Positions 1 through 8,434 are shown, counted from the stretch's first letter. The stretch is DNA of 28,449 nucleotides from JAKORR01 sp964608495 (GCA_964608495.1 CAZSOQ010000040.1:1-28449), one strand, 5' to 3'. Notes: generated by a model not told the origin, from the letters alone. Numbers and translations: made by a program.

Positions 1-482
1 GGGGTGGGCTGGCCCGCCTCTGCGGGGACGAGGACCTCAGCCACGTCGAAGGGAGCGCGGCGCACGATCTCCGCCAGCCAGCTCTCGGGGGGCACGCGGT
101 CCGGCGCGGTCTGGGACCCGCCGTTGTTGTTGGCCTCGACCGGCACGGGCAGGATCTCGTGGACGGTAGTCTCGGCCTCGAGCCGGCGACCGTCGCCGCG
201 AGCGACGGGCGATACGCGAAGGTCACACCTGCCGCCCTCGCGGGCGGCAAGGGCGAACTGGAAGGCGACGCTCGCGCCCCTGGGAACGCTGACAGGCTCC
301 CGCCAGGTGGGCGGGCTCGCCGGGCGGTCGGGGAAGATGCGGTCCATCACGTCGGTCCGCACCAGCGAGAGCGCCGCGCGGTCGCCCGTCGGGCGGGGTG
401 CGTCGTCGGCCGACGCCGCCGCCAGAAGGGCGGTAAGGCCCAGGCCCACCCCAAGCACTACTGCAGTGGATTGCGCAAGCAC
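1..482 (-). CDS. Exported protein, N-terminal part only (DUF4091-like N-domain?)
   Basis: An open minus-strand frame enters from the left edge, so only about the first 160 residues are present and the C-terminus is missing. I chose the GTG at 482-480 because AGGAGG lies 6 nt upstream and the product then begins with a signal peptide (VLAQSTAVVLGVGLGL, then TALLAAASA). The mature part reads ALSLVRTDVMDRIFPDRP, then PVSVPRGASVAFQFALAA. This resembles the beta-sandwich that precedes the barrel in DUF4091-type glycosidase-like proteins, where the usual pattern is 'a.GE..s.Ql.l'. That assignment rests on pattern memory only. The gene is divergent from the metallohydrolase at 649. The 166 nt between them hold no promoter I would defend. 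A plus-strand frame is also open across this stretch, but it lacks a ribosome binding site and reads as low-complexity Arg/Ser/Ala. Confidence 0.7.
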   Translation of the reverse strand, partial: MLAQSTAVVLGVGLGLTALLAAASADDAPRPTGDRAALSLVRTDVMDRIFPDRPASPPTWREPVSVPRGASVAFQFALAAREGGRCDLRVSPVARGDGRRLEAETTVHEILPVPVEANNNGGSQTAPDRVPPESWLAEIVRRAPFDVAEVLVPAEAGQPT

Positions 483-648
483 GGCCTTCCTCCTCAGGCC
501 ATCCCGGCCGCGCGCGGGGATAAGGGCTATAGGAATCGCGCCGCCAGCACCGAAGGTAATCGGTGTCGGCGGGGCTGGCAACCGCTGCCGGCGCGGGCGG
601 CGGTCGTCGCGGGCGCCTGGCGCAAACCATGACTGGGAGGGAGCGGCG

Positions 649-3183
649 ATGGGCAGCAGGTTCCGGACCGTGAATCTGAGCCGCGTGTTCAACGCGTCCG
701 CGCGGCTGCGCACGAGAGCGACGAAGAGGCTGCCGGCATGGAGTCGGGCGGTGGCGGACGTGCTGGAGCACATGCCGCGCGGCTCGCAGACCTACTGGGG
801 CATACCCTTCCGGCTGGGGCCGAAGGACCTGTCGCGGCCAGGGGTGGTGGAACTGGCGCCGGCCCGAGGGGACGTGGAGGTGCCGCTGAGGGGCCGGGCG
901 ACGCATGTGTGCCTTCTGCACTTCTGCGATCTGGCCACCGACGCCGCGCAGATGTCCGCCGGGGGCGAGCCGCTGGCCGAGTACGTGCTGCGCTATGCGG
1001 ACGGCTCGGAGCACATCACGCCCATCCGCCGGCGGTTCGAGGTGAACGCCTTCACGGCGGGCTGGGGCTACGGGGCCTTCGCGGCCATGCCGTCGTCCAT
1101 GCCTCAGGTCGCCACGGACCCGGTGGCGATGGGCTGGGGCCAGTACCAGACGGGCGTGACGACGCCGGGCACGCCCTTCCAGACCTGGGTCTACGCCCTG
1201 GAGAACCCGCAGCCGCAGGAGCCACTGTCGGCCCTGGTGCTGCGCGGAACCGGCGAGCGGCCGGTGGGCGTGCTCGGGGTGACGCTTTACGACGGCCCCG
1301 GGCACCCTCTGCGCCACGTGCCGCGCAAGGTCTACCGGCTGGTGCTGCCGCGGGACGAGCAGGCGACCGCGGGGCAGGTCAGGGCCGAGCTGGACCTGGG
1401 AGTGGTGACACGCCTGTATGCTGCGCCGGGGCAGGTATCCCAGGAATGGCTCGAGGCCGAGGATCCGGGCCTGGGCCAAAGGCGCGAGCCGCCCTCGCCG
1501 ACGCGGGAGTTTCTGCTGGAGGCCACGGGCGCCGAGGGCGCGACGCTCTCGGTCGAGGTGGAGGGCAAGGCGCGCCACGAAGTGCCCTTCGGCCCGGCCT
1601 ACAGCGACGGCGCCTCGGCCAGCGAGGACGGCAAGCTCCGCCTCGAGATCGTCAACCCGAGGACCACGTGGGTCCACGTGACCGTGATAGACGAGAGCAC
1701 GGGCAAGCCCACGCCCACGCGGGCGCACTTCCGGGGCAAGCAGGGCGACTATATCCCGCCCTACGGCCACCACGCGGAGGTCAACGACCGGTGGTTCGAG
1801 GACTATGGCGGGGACCTGCAGCTCGGCGGCCAAAGCTTCGCCTATGTGCCGGGGAGGTTCCAGATCGAGCTGCCCGTGGGCGAGGTGTACGTCGAGCTGA
1901 CCAAGGGCTTCGAGCACACGCCGGTGCGGCAGCGGCTGGAGATCATCGAGGGGCAGCGGGAGCTGACGCTGACCATCGGCCGGGCCTGCGACTGGCGCGC
2001 GCGGGGGTGGGTCACGGCGGACACCCACGTGCACTTCATCAGCCCCCAGACGGCGGCGCTGGAAGGCAAGGCCGAGGGCCTGAACCTGATCAACCTGCTG
2101 GCCTCGCAGTGGGGCAGGCTGTACACCAACGCCGCGGACATCACGGGCGAGGCGTCCGGGTGCTCGGACGAGGGGACGATCGTCTGGGTCGGCACGGAGA
2201 ACCGCAACCACCTGCTGGGGCACATCTCGATGCTGGGCACGCACGGCGACCCCGTGTTCCCCATGTGCGCGGGCGGCCCCCACGAGGCCTACATCGGCGA
2301 CCCGGACGTGGTGGCGCTGACTGAGTGGGCCCGCACCTGCAGGGAGCGCGACGGGGTCGTGGTACGGCCCCACTTCCCGGCGCCCATCTGCGAGGAGCCG
2401 GTGTACTTCCTGCTGGGTGAGCTGGACGGCGCGGAGCTGCGCCAGTTCGCCGACCCCGACGCCGGCACGCTGGACCAGTTCTGCTTCCGCGAGTGGTACC
2501 GGTACCTGAACTGCGGCTGTCGCGTGGCGGCGGTAGGCGGGACGGACAAGATGAGCGCCGGGATGCCGGTCGGCGGCGTGCGCACCTACGCGCGGCTGGA
2601 CCCGAACCTGGGGTTCAGCTTCGAGAGCTGGGGCCGGGCCGTGAGGGCGGGACGAACCTTCACGACCTCGGGCCCGCTGATAGACCTGGTGGTGGACGGC
2701 CACGGGATCGGGTCCGAGATACGCATGTCCTCGGCCGGCGGGGAGGTGGAGGTGGCGGCCTACGCGACGAGCCAGTGGCCGATGCACGCGCTGGAGATCG
2801 TCGTCAACGGCAAGGTGGTGGCCGATAGCCGGGACGACGGCGGGGCGCGGGAGCTGAGCCTGCACGAGCGCGTCACGATCAGCGGCAGCTCGTGGGTGGC
2901 AACGCGGTGCGGGAGCCGGCTGATGGTGAGCCACTGCTGGCCGATTCACCTGGGGGCCCACACCTCGCCCGTGTATATCGTCTGCGGCGACCAGGAGATG
3001 TTCAGCCCGTCGGACGCGACCTATATGCTCACGCTGCTGGACGGCGGGATGACGTACCTGGACACGCTGTCGGTGCGGTACAGCGACGAGCGCCACAACC
3101 AGATGAAGGCCATCTTCGCTCGGGCCAAACACGAGCTACTGCACCGCCTGGACCGTCATCACGAGCATGGCGGTCACCACTGA
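649..3183 (+). CDS. CehA/McbA-type (PHP-like) metallohydrolase
   Basis: The product has 844 aa. The ATG at 649 has GGGAGG 8 nt upstream. The frame is open much further upstream, but that part lacks a site and overlaps the divergent gene. No signal peptide is visible, so it is probably cytoplasmic. The N-terminal half (about 45-440) is beta-rich and begins with SQTYWGIPFRLG, a motif I associate with carbohydrate-related sandwich domains. The C-terminal half carries PHP-like metal ligands: DTHVHF (H460, H462), GTENR (E517), LLGH (H525), VRPHF (H575) and GGTDK (D633). This order matches CehA/McbA-family hydrolases. Characterised relatives cleave carbamate or phosphate esters, but most members sit in glycan loci with unknown substrates. 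It is probably cotranscribed with the next gene, 42 nt downstream. Confidence is high in the fold and low in the substrate. Confidence 0.85.
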   Translation: MGSRFRTVNLSRVFNASARLRTRATKRLPAWSRAVADVLEHMPRGSQTYWGIPFRLGPKDLSRPGVVELAPARGDVEVPLRGRATHVCLLHFCDLATDAAQMSAGGEPLAEYVLRYADGSEHITPIRRRFEVNAFTAGWGYGAFAAMPSSMPQVATDPVAMGWGQYQTGVTTPGTPFQTWVYALENPQPQEPLSALVLRGTGERPVGVLGVTLYDGPGHPLRHVPRKVYRLVLPRDEQATAGQVRAELDLGVVTRLYAAPGQVSQEWLEAEDPGLGQRREPPSPTREFLLEATGAEGATLSVEVEGKARHEVPFGPAYSDGASASEDGKLRLEIVNPRTTWVHVTVIDESTGKPTPTRAHFRGKQGDYIPPYGHHAEVNDRWFEDYGGDLQLGGQSFAYVPGRFQIELPVGEVYVELTKGFEHTPVRQRLEIIEGQRELTLTIGRACDWRARGWVTADTHVHFISPQTAALEGKAEGLNLINLLASQWGRLYTNAADITGEASGCSDEGTIVWVGTENRNHLLGHISMLGTHGDPVFPMCAGGPHEAYIGDPDVVALTEWARTCRERDGVVVRPHFPAPICEEPVYFLLGELDGAELRQFADPDAGTLDQFCFREWYRYLNCGCRVAAVGGTDKMSAGMPVGGVRTYARLDPNLGFSFESWGRAVRAGRTFTTSGPLIDLVVDGHGIGSEIRMSSAGGEVEVAAYATSQWPMHALEIVVNGKVVADSRDDGGARELSLHERVTISGSSWVATRCGSRLMVSHCWPIHLGAHTSPVYIVCGDQEMFSPSDATYMLTLLDGGMTYLDTLSVRYSDERHNQMKAIFARAKHELLHRLDRHHEHGGHH

Positions 3184-3225
3184 GGCGGGGACGGGGACCT
3201 GGGCGGACACGGAGGCATCGCCGAC

Positions 3226-4500
3226 ATGCGCAAGCTGACTCGCGGTCGTGGGGCCCTGGTGAGCGGCGCCGTGGCGCCCGCGACACTGGGGGTGATGCTC
3301 ACCATGCTCGCGATGCCGGGGGGAAAGACGCAGGCCGAGCCGGCGGGCGCGGAGGGCCTGACGGCCGGGGGCAGCGGCCTGAACGCCGGGACCGCCGGCA
3401 ATCCCTACGGCCGATGGGACAAGGGGCCGCCGTCGGATGCGAGCTTCTTCCCCGTGGCCGTGTGGCTGCAGGCGCCGAAGAACGCGCCGCGCTTCAAGGC
3501 CGCGGGGATCAACCTGTACGTGGGGCTGTGGCAGGGCCCGACGGAGGAACAGCTCGCCGCGCTGCGGGAGGCCGGGATGGCCGTGATCTGCGCCCAGAAC
3601 GAGGTGGGGCTGGCGCACAGGGACGATGATCTGATCGCCGGCTGGATGCACGGCGATGAGCCGGACAACGCCCAGTCCCTCGGGCAAGGGAAGGGCTATG
3701 GGCCGCCGGTCCCGCCCGAGCGGATAGTGGCCGACTACGAGCGGATCCGGCAGGCCGACCCGTCGCGCCCGGTGATGCTGAACCTGGGGCAGGGCGCGGC
3801 CTGGGACGGCTGGTACGGCCGCGGCGTGCGCACCAACCACCCGGAGGACTACGCCGAGTACGTCAAGGGCTGCGACATCGCCTCCTTCGACATCTACCCC
3901 GTGGTGCACAACAGGCCCGAGGTGGCGGGCAACCTGTGGTTCGTGCCCCGGGGCGTGGACCGGCTGCGCCAGTGGACGGGCGACCGGAAGGTCGTCTGGA
4001 ACTGCATCGAGTGCACGCGGATAGGCAACCCGGAGGTGAAGCCGACGCCGCATCAGGTGCGGGCCGAGGTGTGGATGGCGCTGATCCACGGCTCGATGGG
4101 GCTGATCTACTTCGTGCACCAATTCGCGCCCGACTTCGTCGAGGCAGCGCTACTGGCCGATGAGGAGATGCTCGCGGCGGTGACGGAGATCAACGCCAGG
4201 ATCCACGCCCTGGCGCCCGTGCTCAACAGCCTGTCGGTGCCGGAGGCGGCCACGGTGTCGTCGGCGGCGGCCGAGGTGCCCGTGCACATCATGGTCAAGC
4301 GGCACGAGGGGTCGGCCTACGTCTTCGCGGTGGCCATGCGCGACGGGCCCACTCGCGCGAGCGTCAAGCTGGCCGAGCTTCCAGCGGGCGCGGTGGTGGA
4401 GGTGCTGGACGAGGGGCGGACACTGGAGTTGACGGACGGCTGCTTCGCGGACGACTTTGCCGGGTACGACGTGCACCTGTACCGGGTGGGGCCGCGTTGA
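3226..4500 (+). CDS. Exported TIM-barrel glycosidase-like protein, family unassigned
   Basis: The product has 424 aa. The ATG at 3226 has GGAGG 10 nt upstream. An N-terminal signal peptide is visible: a basic start (MRKLTRGRG), then a hydrophobic run to about residue 35. The body (about 55-350) looks like a (beta/alpha)8 barrel. It contains GWMHGDEPDN with E145, and VVWNCIECTR with E262. They fall where the acid/base (after strand 4) and nucleophile (after strand 7) sit in clan GH-A enzymes such as GH5 and GH42. A short beta domain (about 350-424, HIMVKRHEGSAYVFAVAM) closes the protein, as in many glycosidases. I cannot name the family. The two glutamates are candidates only, and the protein could be a non-catalytic barrel. 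It probably shares a transcript with the metallohydrolase upstream. Confidence 0.8.
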   Translation: MRKLTRGRGALVSGAVAPATLGVMLTMLAMPGGKTQAEPAGAEGLTAGGSGLNAGTAGNPYGRWDKGPPSDASFFPVAVWLQAPKNAPRFKAAGINLYVGLWQGPTEEQLAALREAGMAVICAQNEVGLAHRDDDLIAGWMHGDEPDNAQSLGQGKGYGPPVPPERIVADYERIRQADPSRPVMLNLGQGAAWDGWYGRGVRTNHPEDYAEYVKGCDIASFDIYPVVHNRPEVAGNLWFVPRGVDRLRQWTGDRKVVWNCIECTRIGNPEVKPTPHQVRAEVWMALIHGSMGLIYFVHQFAPDFVEAALLADEEMLAAVTEINARIHALAPVLNSLSVPEAATVSSAAAEVPVHIMVKRHEGSAYVFAVAMRDGPTRASVKLAELPAGAVVEVLDEGRTLELTDGCFADDFAGYDVHLYRVGPR

Positions 4501-4509
4501 GGCGCGGCC
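4490..4509 (+). terminator. Hairpin across the stop codon
   Basis: A perfect 7-bp inverted repeat, GGCCGCG / CGCGGCC with a 6-nt loop, contains the TGA stop of the upstream gene. No T-run follows. It could end the transcript or protect its 3' end. Confidence 0.4.
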
Positions 4510-4556
4510 AGGGAGACACCGCGGAGGCCGCCGGGCGGCGGAGCGGGGTGGGGAGT

Positions 4557-4794
4557 GCAGGGCATGGCTTGAGTTCTTCTTGAGGTTGCCTTCCCCTGGA
4601 CCTTTTCCTCACGAGGCGGTGATGCGTGCGCGCGGTTGTCTTTCGTCAACTTGTGCAGTCAGGGCAGTCTGAGGCGGTTGTTTTGGCCACAAAGGGCGAC
4701 GTTGCGGACGATAGGCGGAGAGCGAAGACGTGGGAAGGGGAGGGATCGGGGGGCAGGGCGTGGGCTTGGCTTGAGATGTTCTTTAGGAGGCCTT
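4557..4794 (+). repeat. Two imperfect direct copies of a ~36-nt element
   Basis: Copy 1 (4557-4592) and copy 2 (4753-4794) share GCAGGGC, then GGCTTGAG, then TTCTT, an AGG/GAGG block and GCCTT/CCTTG, with small insertions. Copy 2 runs directly into the -35 box of the promoter. Copy 1 is followed by CCCCTGGACC instead of a TTGACA box. The similarity is by eye and imperfect. It may be a regulator site or a duplicated promoter arm. Confidence 0.35.
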
Positions 4795-4821
4795 GACACG
4801 AACTATAGATTGTGCTAACGT
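4793..4821 (+). promoter_or_regulatory. Sigma70-type promoter with extended -10
   Basis: A perfect -35 TTGACA (4793-4798) is followed by a 17-nt spacer and TAACGT (4816-4821). A TGC directly in front (4813-4815) gives an extended -10. It lies 79 nt upstream of the lipoprotein ATG. Confidence 0.6.
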
Positions 4822-4900
4822 GAACGCGATGTAACACGGTCGCAGGCGGGCGGCCGTGGCGAAGGTCAGGTTTGGCTCAAGTGAGAGGGAGGCAAGGGCA

Positions 4901-6139
4901 ATGAAAGAGAGAGTGCAGTACGTGGCGATAGTGGTGGCGGCTCTTACGTTGGCTGGAGTGACCGGTTGCGGAGGCGGGGGGAGCTTCGGCACCCCCGGGG
5001 CGTCCACTGGAACGGGGACCGGATTGGTGGGCACAGCACAGGTTCCCGGGTCGAGTGAGCCCTACGTAGCCCTCGATCTCTCCTCCTGCGCGGTGAGCGA
5101 CTACCATTGCGACCCCTTCAGCCCGAAGGTCGCGGGCAGCAACCACTACAAGACGCTGACGGCGGGCACAGTGGTCTGGGGCGAGGTTCCTTTCACCATC
5201 GCGCCGGACTACACGACTTCGGGCACGCCGTCCACAGTCACGACGTGCAACTGGTACACCTACACGCACGCGGCCCCTTATCCCCAGTACCCCTGTCCGA
5301 CCAATGAGGTGCCGGTTGGGCTGGCGCTGAAGAACCTACATCTGGCCGTCTGCGGCGGCGGGGTCAACGTGTTCACCAACAAGCAGGCCCCTATCGCCGA
5401 GATCGTGGTCAACTACGCGGACGGGCAGAAGCAGACGAAGCAGGTGTACGTGAACCAGGACGTGTGGGAGTACCACTGGGCCTACAGGAGCCTGCCGGCG
5501 CCCGATCCGGCGGCGATCGTGTGGGAGGACCCGAACACCAAGGACATGTGGTACTACAAGAACCCGATCTTCATCACGGGTCTGACGATACCGATGGACA
5601 ACCCCGAGGTCGAAGTCGCCTCGGTCAGCATCAACTGCACCTTCAACAGGGACGCGGGGATCTCCGTGTTCGCCATGACGGGCGAGACAGATCCGCCGAC
5701 CACGATCGAGGCTTCCATCGAGTTCAGCCCGGCCCAGATCAACACGAACTCAGGGGGCGGCTACCTGACGGCGGTCGTCGAGCTGGCGGGCGAGGACCCA
5801 GCCATCCTTGACCCGTCGAGCATGCGGATCGCGGCGATCAACGGGCAGGACCTGGGCGACCAGGCCGTGGCGCCGAGCGGGCCCTCGGGTCTGGGGGACC
5901 TCGATCTGGACGGCATCCCCGACCTGCAGGTCAGCTTCGACAGGCCGACGGTGATCGCTTTGCTAGAGTCCATGGGAGTCGGTGAGGGAGAGGCGGCGCT
6001 TGCGGTGACCGGCAGCACTTACGACGGCGTAGGGATCCAGGGCAGCGACACAGTAAGGGTCATAAATCCCGGTCCCGCCGGCAAGACGCCTCCGGGGCAG
6101 GCCAAGACCCCTCCGGGAAAAGCGAAGAAGGGAAAGTAA
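4901..6139 (+). CDS. Secreted lipoprotein with basic KTPPG tail, function unknown
   Basis: The product has 412 aa. I prefer the ATG at 4901 (GGGAGG 8 nt upstream) to the GTG at 4856, because it gives a standard lipoprotein signal: MKERVQY, a hydrophobic run, then VTGC with lipidated Cys23 followed by GGGG. A Gly/Thr/Ser linker follows. The middle (about 60-280) is rich in Trp, Tyr and Asn and looks like a beta domain. About 280-390 reads IEFSPAQINTNSGGGYLTA, then GDLDLDGIPDLQVSFDR. This is a small beta domain with a DxDxDGxPD calcium-loop-like motif that I have seen at the C-termini of exported proteins in many environmental bacteria. The last 22 residues are basic and repetitive (KTPPGQAKTPPGKAKKGK). 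No enzyme motif is visible. It stands alone between a strong promoter and a hairpin. The role is unknown; surface binding is a guess. Confidence 0.8.
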   Translation: MKERVQYVAIVVAALTLAGVTGCGGGGSFGTPGASTGTGTGLVGTAQVPGSSEPYVALDLSSCAVSDYHCDPFSPKVAGSNHYKTLTAGTVVWGEVPFTIAPDYTTSGTPSTVTTCNWYTYTHAAPYPQYPCPTNEVPVGLALKNLHLAVCGGGVNVFTNKQAPIAEIVVNYADGQKQTKQVYVNQDVWEYHWAYRSLPAPDPAAIVWEDPNTKDMWYYKNPIFITGLTIPMDNPEVEVASVSINCTFNRDAGISVFAMTGETDPPTTIEASIEFSPAQINTNSGGGYLTAVVELAGEDPAILDPSSMRIAAINGQDLGDQAVAPSGPSGLGDLDLDGIPDLQVSFDRPTVIALLESMGVGEGEAALAVTGSTYDGVGIQGSDTVRVINPGPAGKTPPGQAKTPPGKAKKGK

Positions 6140-6214
6140 CAGGGGGCAGCAAGGCTGGCCGCCGGGCGCAGGTAGCCCTTCCAGGCCTCCCTATCTCCCG
6201 CGGGGCCTAGGGCA

Positions 6215-6245
6215 AGCAGCCCTGCCTATCAACGGCAGGGCTGCT
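6215..6245. terminator. 12-bp hairpin between convergent genes
   Basis: AGCAGCCCTGCC and GGCAGGGCTGCT form a perfect 12-bp stem with a 7-nt loop, followed by GCCTTTC. It lies between the stops of two converging genes (6139 and 6335) and probably acts as a terminator. The short T-run favours the plus strand. Confidence 0.8.
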
Positions 6246-6334
6246 GCCTTTCAGGACGGGGCCCGCGACCCAGTGTCGCACGAGGCGGCGCCGGGCCGCT
6301 CCCGGGGGCCCCGGCAAACGGGATCAGGAAGCCC

Positions 6335-8290
6335 CTACTCGACGGCGCCCCCGAAGCCACCCATGCGGAAGTGCTGGATCGCCTCGATGTCGCGGCGCAT
6401 CTGCTCGGCCACGTTTCCGGGCAGCTCGCCGATGCTGTAGTTCTTGTCGAACTCGAGCTGGAACTTGTAGGTGAAGGTGAAGGCGGTGGCACGCGAGGCG
6501 TTGGCGGGCACCTCGATGTCCCACCGGAGCAGGCCGCGAGGCTTCTCCTCGGCGACGTAGAGCGGGTCCTCGCTCAGGGGCTGGCCGGGATCGTTGAGGG
6601 TGACGCTGACCTGGTTGCTGGGGGCCTGGGGCAGACGGTCCCACAGACGGACCTTAGCGGGCTTGTCCATGAAGTTGCTCAGCCGGATCCGGTAGGTGTA
6701 CTGGATGACCCTGTTGCCGCCGCGGGTCTCGGTGGTCTTCTCCTCGAGCTCGCGGGCGGCGCGCAGGCGGGTCTCCGTGCCGAAGCCAAGGATGAGGCTC
6801 TGGCCCTTGGCCACCAGAGGCAGGCTGCCCTGGCCCGCGAAGCCGCCGTTGAGGTAGGCGCTGTAGGGCCCGGCCAGCAGCGAGTAGTCCGAGTCGTTCA
6901 CCGCCTCGACGGCCTGGTAGACGTAGTCGGTGAGCAGCGGGACGGCCGTGTAGTAGGGCTCGGCCTTCAGCTCCAGGTCGGCGATGCGGAACATCTGCTG
7001 GTCCTTGCGGCTCTGGATGCCGATGGTTCCCGCCAGGGGGTAGTCCACGGCGAGGCCCTCGACGGCGCCGGTGCCCAGGCTGCGAGACACCTTGACGACG
7101 TCGTCGGGGGCCGTGAGCTCGACGTTCTGCAACTGCGCGGCGAGGACGTTCGCGGTCACGTAGTCGTTGCCGAACCAGGTCACGGCCGGCGGGGCTGCAC
7201 CGCCACCGGGCATGCCCATGCCGGGCATGGCCGGCGTGGCCGGTGCCGCCATCGGCCCTGCCAGGCCTTTCGGGCCGGGCTCGCCCTCCTGGACCGCCCC
7301 CGCCCGGCCGCCGTAGCCGCCACGGATCTGCTGGGCCAACTCGCGCCTCTTCTCGGTGTAGGCCCTGGCGGTGTCGGCCTGAGCGGCTGGCTTCTCGGCC
7401 TGGGCCGAGGTGAGGCTCATCCACAGGGGCGACAGAATGGGGGCGTCGGCCAGCATCTGCGGGTGGCTGGTCGAGAGCGTGAGCTTGACGTCCGGCCAGT
7501 CCTCGCCGCTCATCTGGTTGACGACGGCGTGGTACTCGAGGACGAGGCGGTTGCGGTCGCCGTCCAGGCGGGCGCTGTACGCCGGGGCCCAGCCGACGCC
7601 GTTGACGAGGTAGCTGAGGGTGAGCTTGGAGGGCCGGGCGCCCGCGGCGTCCACGAAGACCACCGCTTCCCGCAGCGTCCGGCTGTCGCCGCCAGTGAGC
7701 GTGGCCCGCTGACGCTGAAGCAGCGTCATTTGCTTCTCGGCGGCCTCCTTCTCGGTCTCCAGCTCGAGGGTCTTGCGCGAGATGTCCTCGAGCTCCTGGA
7801 AGATGAACTTGGTGGTCTCCTCGAGGGTCTTGGGGTTCAGGGAGCCCTTGGCGAGCTGGTCCTGGGACCTCCCGGCGGCGAACTGCTGGAGTTGCTCCAG
7901 ATAGGCACTGCGGGCCTCGAGCACGCCCAGCGCGGCCTCGACGCGCTTGAGGTCGGTCTGGGACTTCCCGATCTGCTCGTCGAGGGCGCGGACCTCAGGG
8001 CGCGGCTCGTCCTCGACGGCGGTGGGGCGATAGCGCACGGCGCGGATGGTGAGGTTGTCGTCGCCGGTGGCATAGAGGGACTCGGGGATGACGTTGGCAG
8101 GCAGGTTGCCGACGACCACCTCCTGGGCGCCGGCCTTGGCCTCGACGGGCACCTCGCGCGTAACCAGGGCCTGGCCGCGGTAGACCCTCACCTCCGTGAT
8201 GGTTCCCTCGACCTGGGCGAAGGCCGCGGCGGCGGCGATCGTAGCCACGGCGAGGACAAAGGGGACTCGACTGCCTGAAAGGCGGATCAT
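6335..8290 (-). CDS. Exported mucoidy-inhibitor MuiA family protein (DUF4140-DUF4139)
   Basis: The product has 651 aa. I chose the ATG at 8290: a GAGGAGGGAG purine run lies upstream and a clean signal peptide follows (MIRLSGSRVPFVLAVATIAA, AAAFAQ). The mature N-terminus VEGTITEVRVYRGQALVTRE is the DUF4140 hallmark (about 27-120). A long helical, coiled-coil-like stretch (about 110-205, many Glu, Gln and Lys) comes next. DUF4139 then begins at about 220 with LTLSYLVNGVGWAPAYSARL. A Gly/Pro/Met-rich, low-complexity insert at about 330-385 (PAMPGMGMPGGG) interrupts it. This is probably a flexible loop. Family members are envelope proteins of unclear biochemistry, named for an effect on mucoidy. 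The gene follows the GH20-like gene on the same strand after 144 nt and a hairpin, so it may be transcribed separately. Confidence 0.9.
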   Translation of the reverse strand: MIRLSGSRVPFVLAVATIAAAAAFAQVEGTITEVRVYRGQALVTREVPVEAKAGAQEVVVGNLPANVIPESLYATGDDNLTIRAVRYRPTAVEDEPRPEVRALDEQIGKSQTDLKRVEAALGVLEARSAYLEQLQQFAAGRSQDQLAKGSLNPKTLEETTKFIFQELEDISRKTLELETEKEAAEKQMTLLQRQRATLTGGDSRTLREAVVFVDAAGARPSKLTLSYLVNGVGWAPAYSARLDGDRNRLVLEYHAVVNQMSGEDWPDVKLTLSTSHPQMLADAPILSPLWMSLTSAQAEKPAAQADTARAYTEKRRELAQQIRGGYGGRAGAVQEGEPGPKGLAGPMAAPATPAMPGMGMPGGGAAPPAVTWFGNDYVTANVLAAQLQNVELTAPDDVVKVSRSLGTGAVEGLAVDYPLAGTIGIQSRKDQQMFRIADLELKAEPYYTAVPLLTDYVYQAVEAVNDSDYSLLAGPYSAYLNGGFAGQGSLPLVAKGQSLILGFGTETRLRAARELEEKTTETRGGNRVIQYTYRIRLSNFMDKPAKVRLWDRLPQAPSNQVSVTLNDPGQPLSEDPLYVAEEKPRGLLRWDIEVPANASRATAFTFTYKFQLEFDKNYSIGELPGNVAEQMRRDIEAIQHFRMGGFGGAVE

Positions 8291-8401
8291 GGCTCGCTCC
8301 CTCCTCCACATGTTGACCTGCGGGTCCGGGCCCCGAGGGCCCACGTCAAGGGCGCCTGGTGAAGGCCCCCTCCCGATAGCATAGACCCCTCCGGGCGGGG
8401 C

Positions 8402-8427
8402 GTGGGTTCCCGTCGCGGGACGCCCAC
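8402..8427 (-). terminator. Hairpin after the hexosaminidase gene
   Basis: GTGGG-CCCG and CGGG-CCCAC pair with small internal mismatches and a 3-nt loop. On the minus strand it begins 7 nt after the stop of the GH20-like gene. No T-run is present, so it may only slow or trim the transcript. Confidence 0.45.
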
Positions 8428-8434
8428 CTCTCCC

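Larger units (their letters stand above)
4501..4900 (+). other. 400-nt non-coding region
   Basis: I find no convincing gene here. The stretch is richer in T and A than its surroundings from about 4560. It holds the end of the stop-codon hairpin, a second small GC stem near 4529-4541, two copies of an imperfect repeat (4557-4592 and 4753-4794) and a strong promoter at 4793-4821. The promoter probably serves the lipoprotein at 4901. Short open frames in the region lack ribosome binding sites and were dropped. A small RNA between the two repeat copies cannot be excluded by eye. Confidence 0.6.

Noticed and set aside
4..648. Plus-strand open frame extending the metallohydrolase upstream by 215 residues
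   Set aside because: No ribosome binding site, Arg/Ser/Pro low-complexity translation, and overlap with a minus-strand gene that has AGGAGG and a signal peptide.
483..648. TATAGC-like -10 for the left-edge minus-strand gene
   Set aside because: Its -35 (TTCGGT) matches poorly; not strong enough to list.
223..3132. Long (969-codon) minus-strand frame opposite the metallohydrolase gene
   Set aside because: Translation is Arg/His/Pro/Val-rich and matches no family. It is a by-product of G/C at third positions.
6371..8278. Plus-strand frame of 635 codons opposite the MuiA-like gene
   Set aside because: Leu/Gly/Val/Glu repetitive shadow of a recognised family on the other strand; no ribosome binding site.
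8325..8345. GGGCC/GGCCC palindromic stretch in the MuiA leader
   Set aside because: Short GC palindromes are common by chance in this sequence and nothing else marks it as functional.
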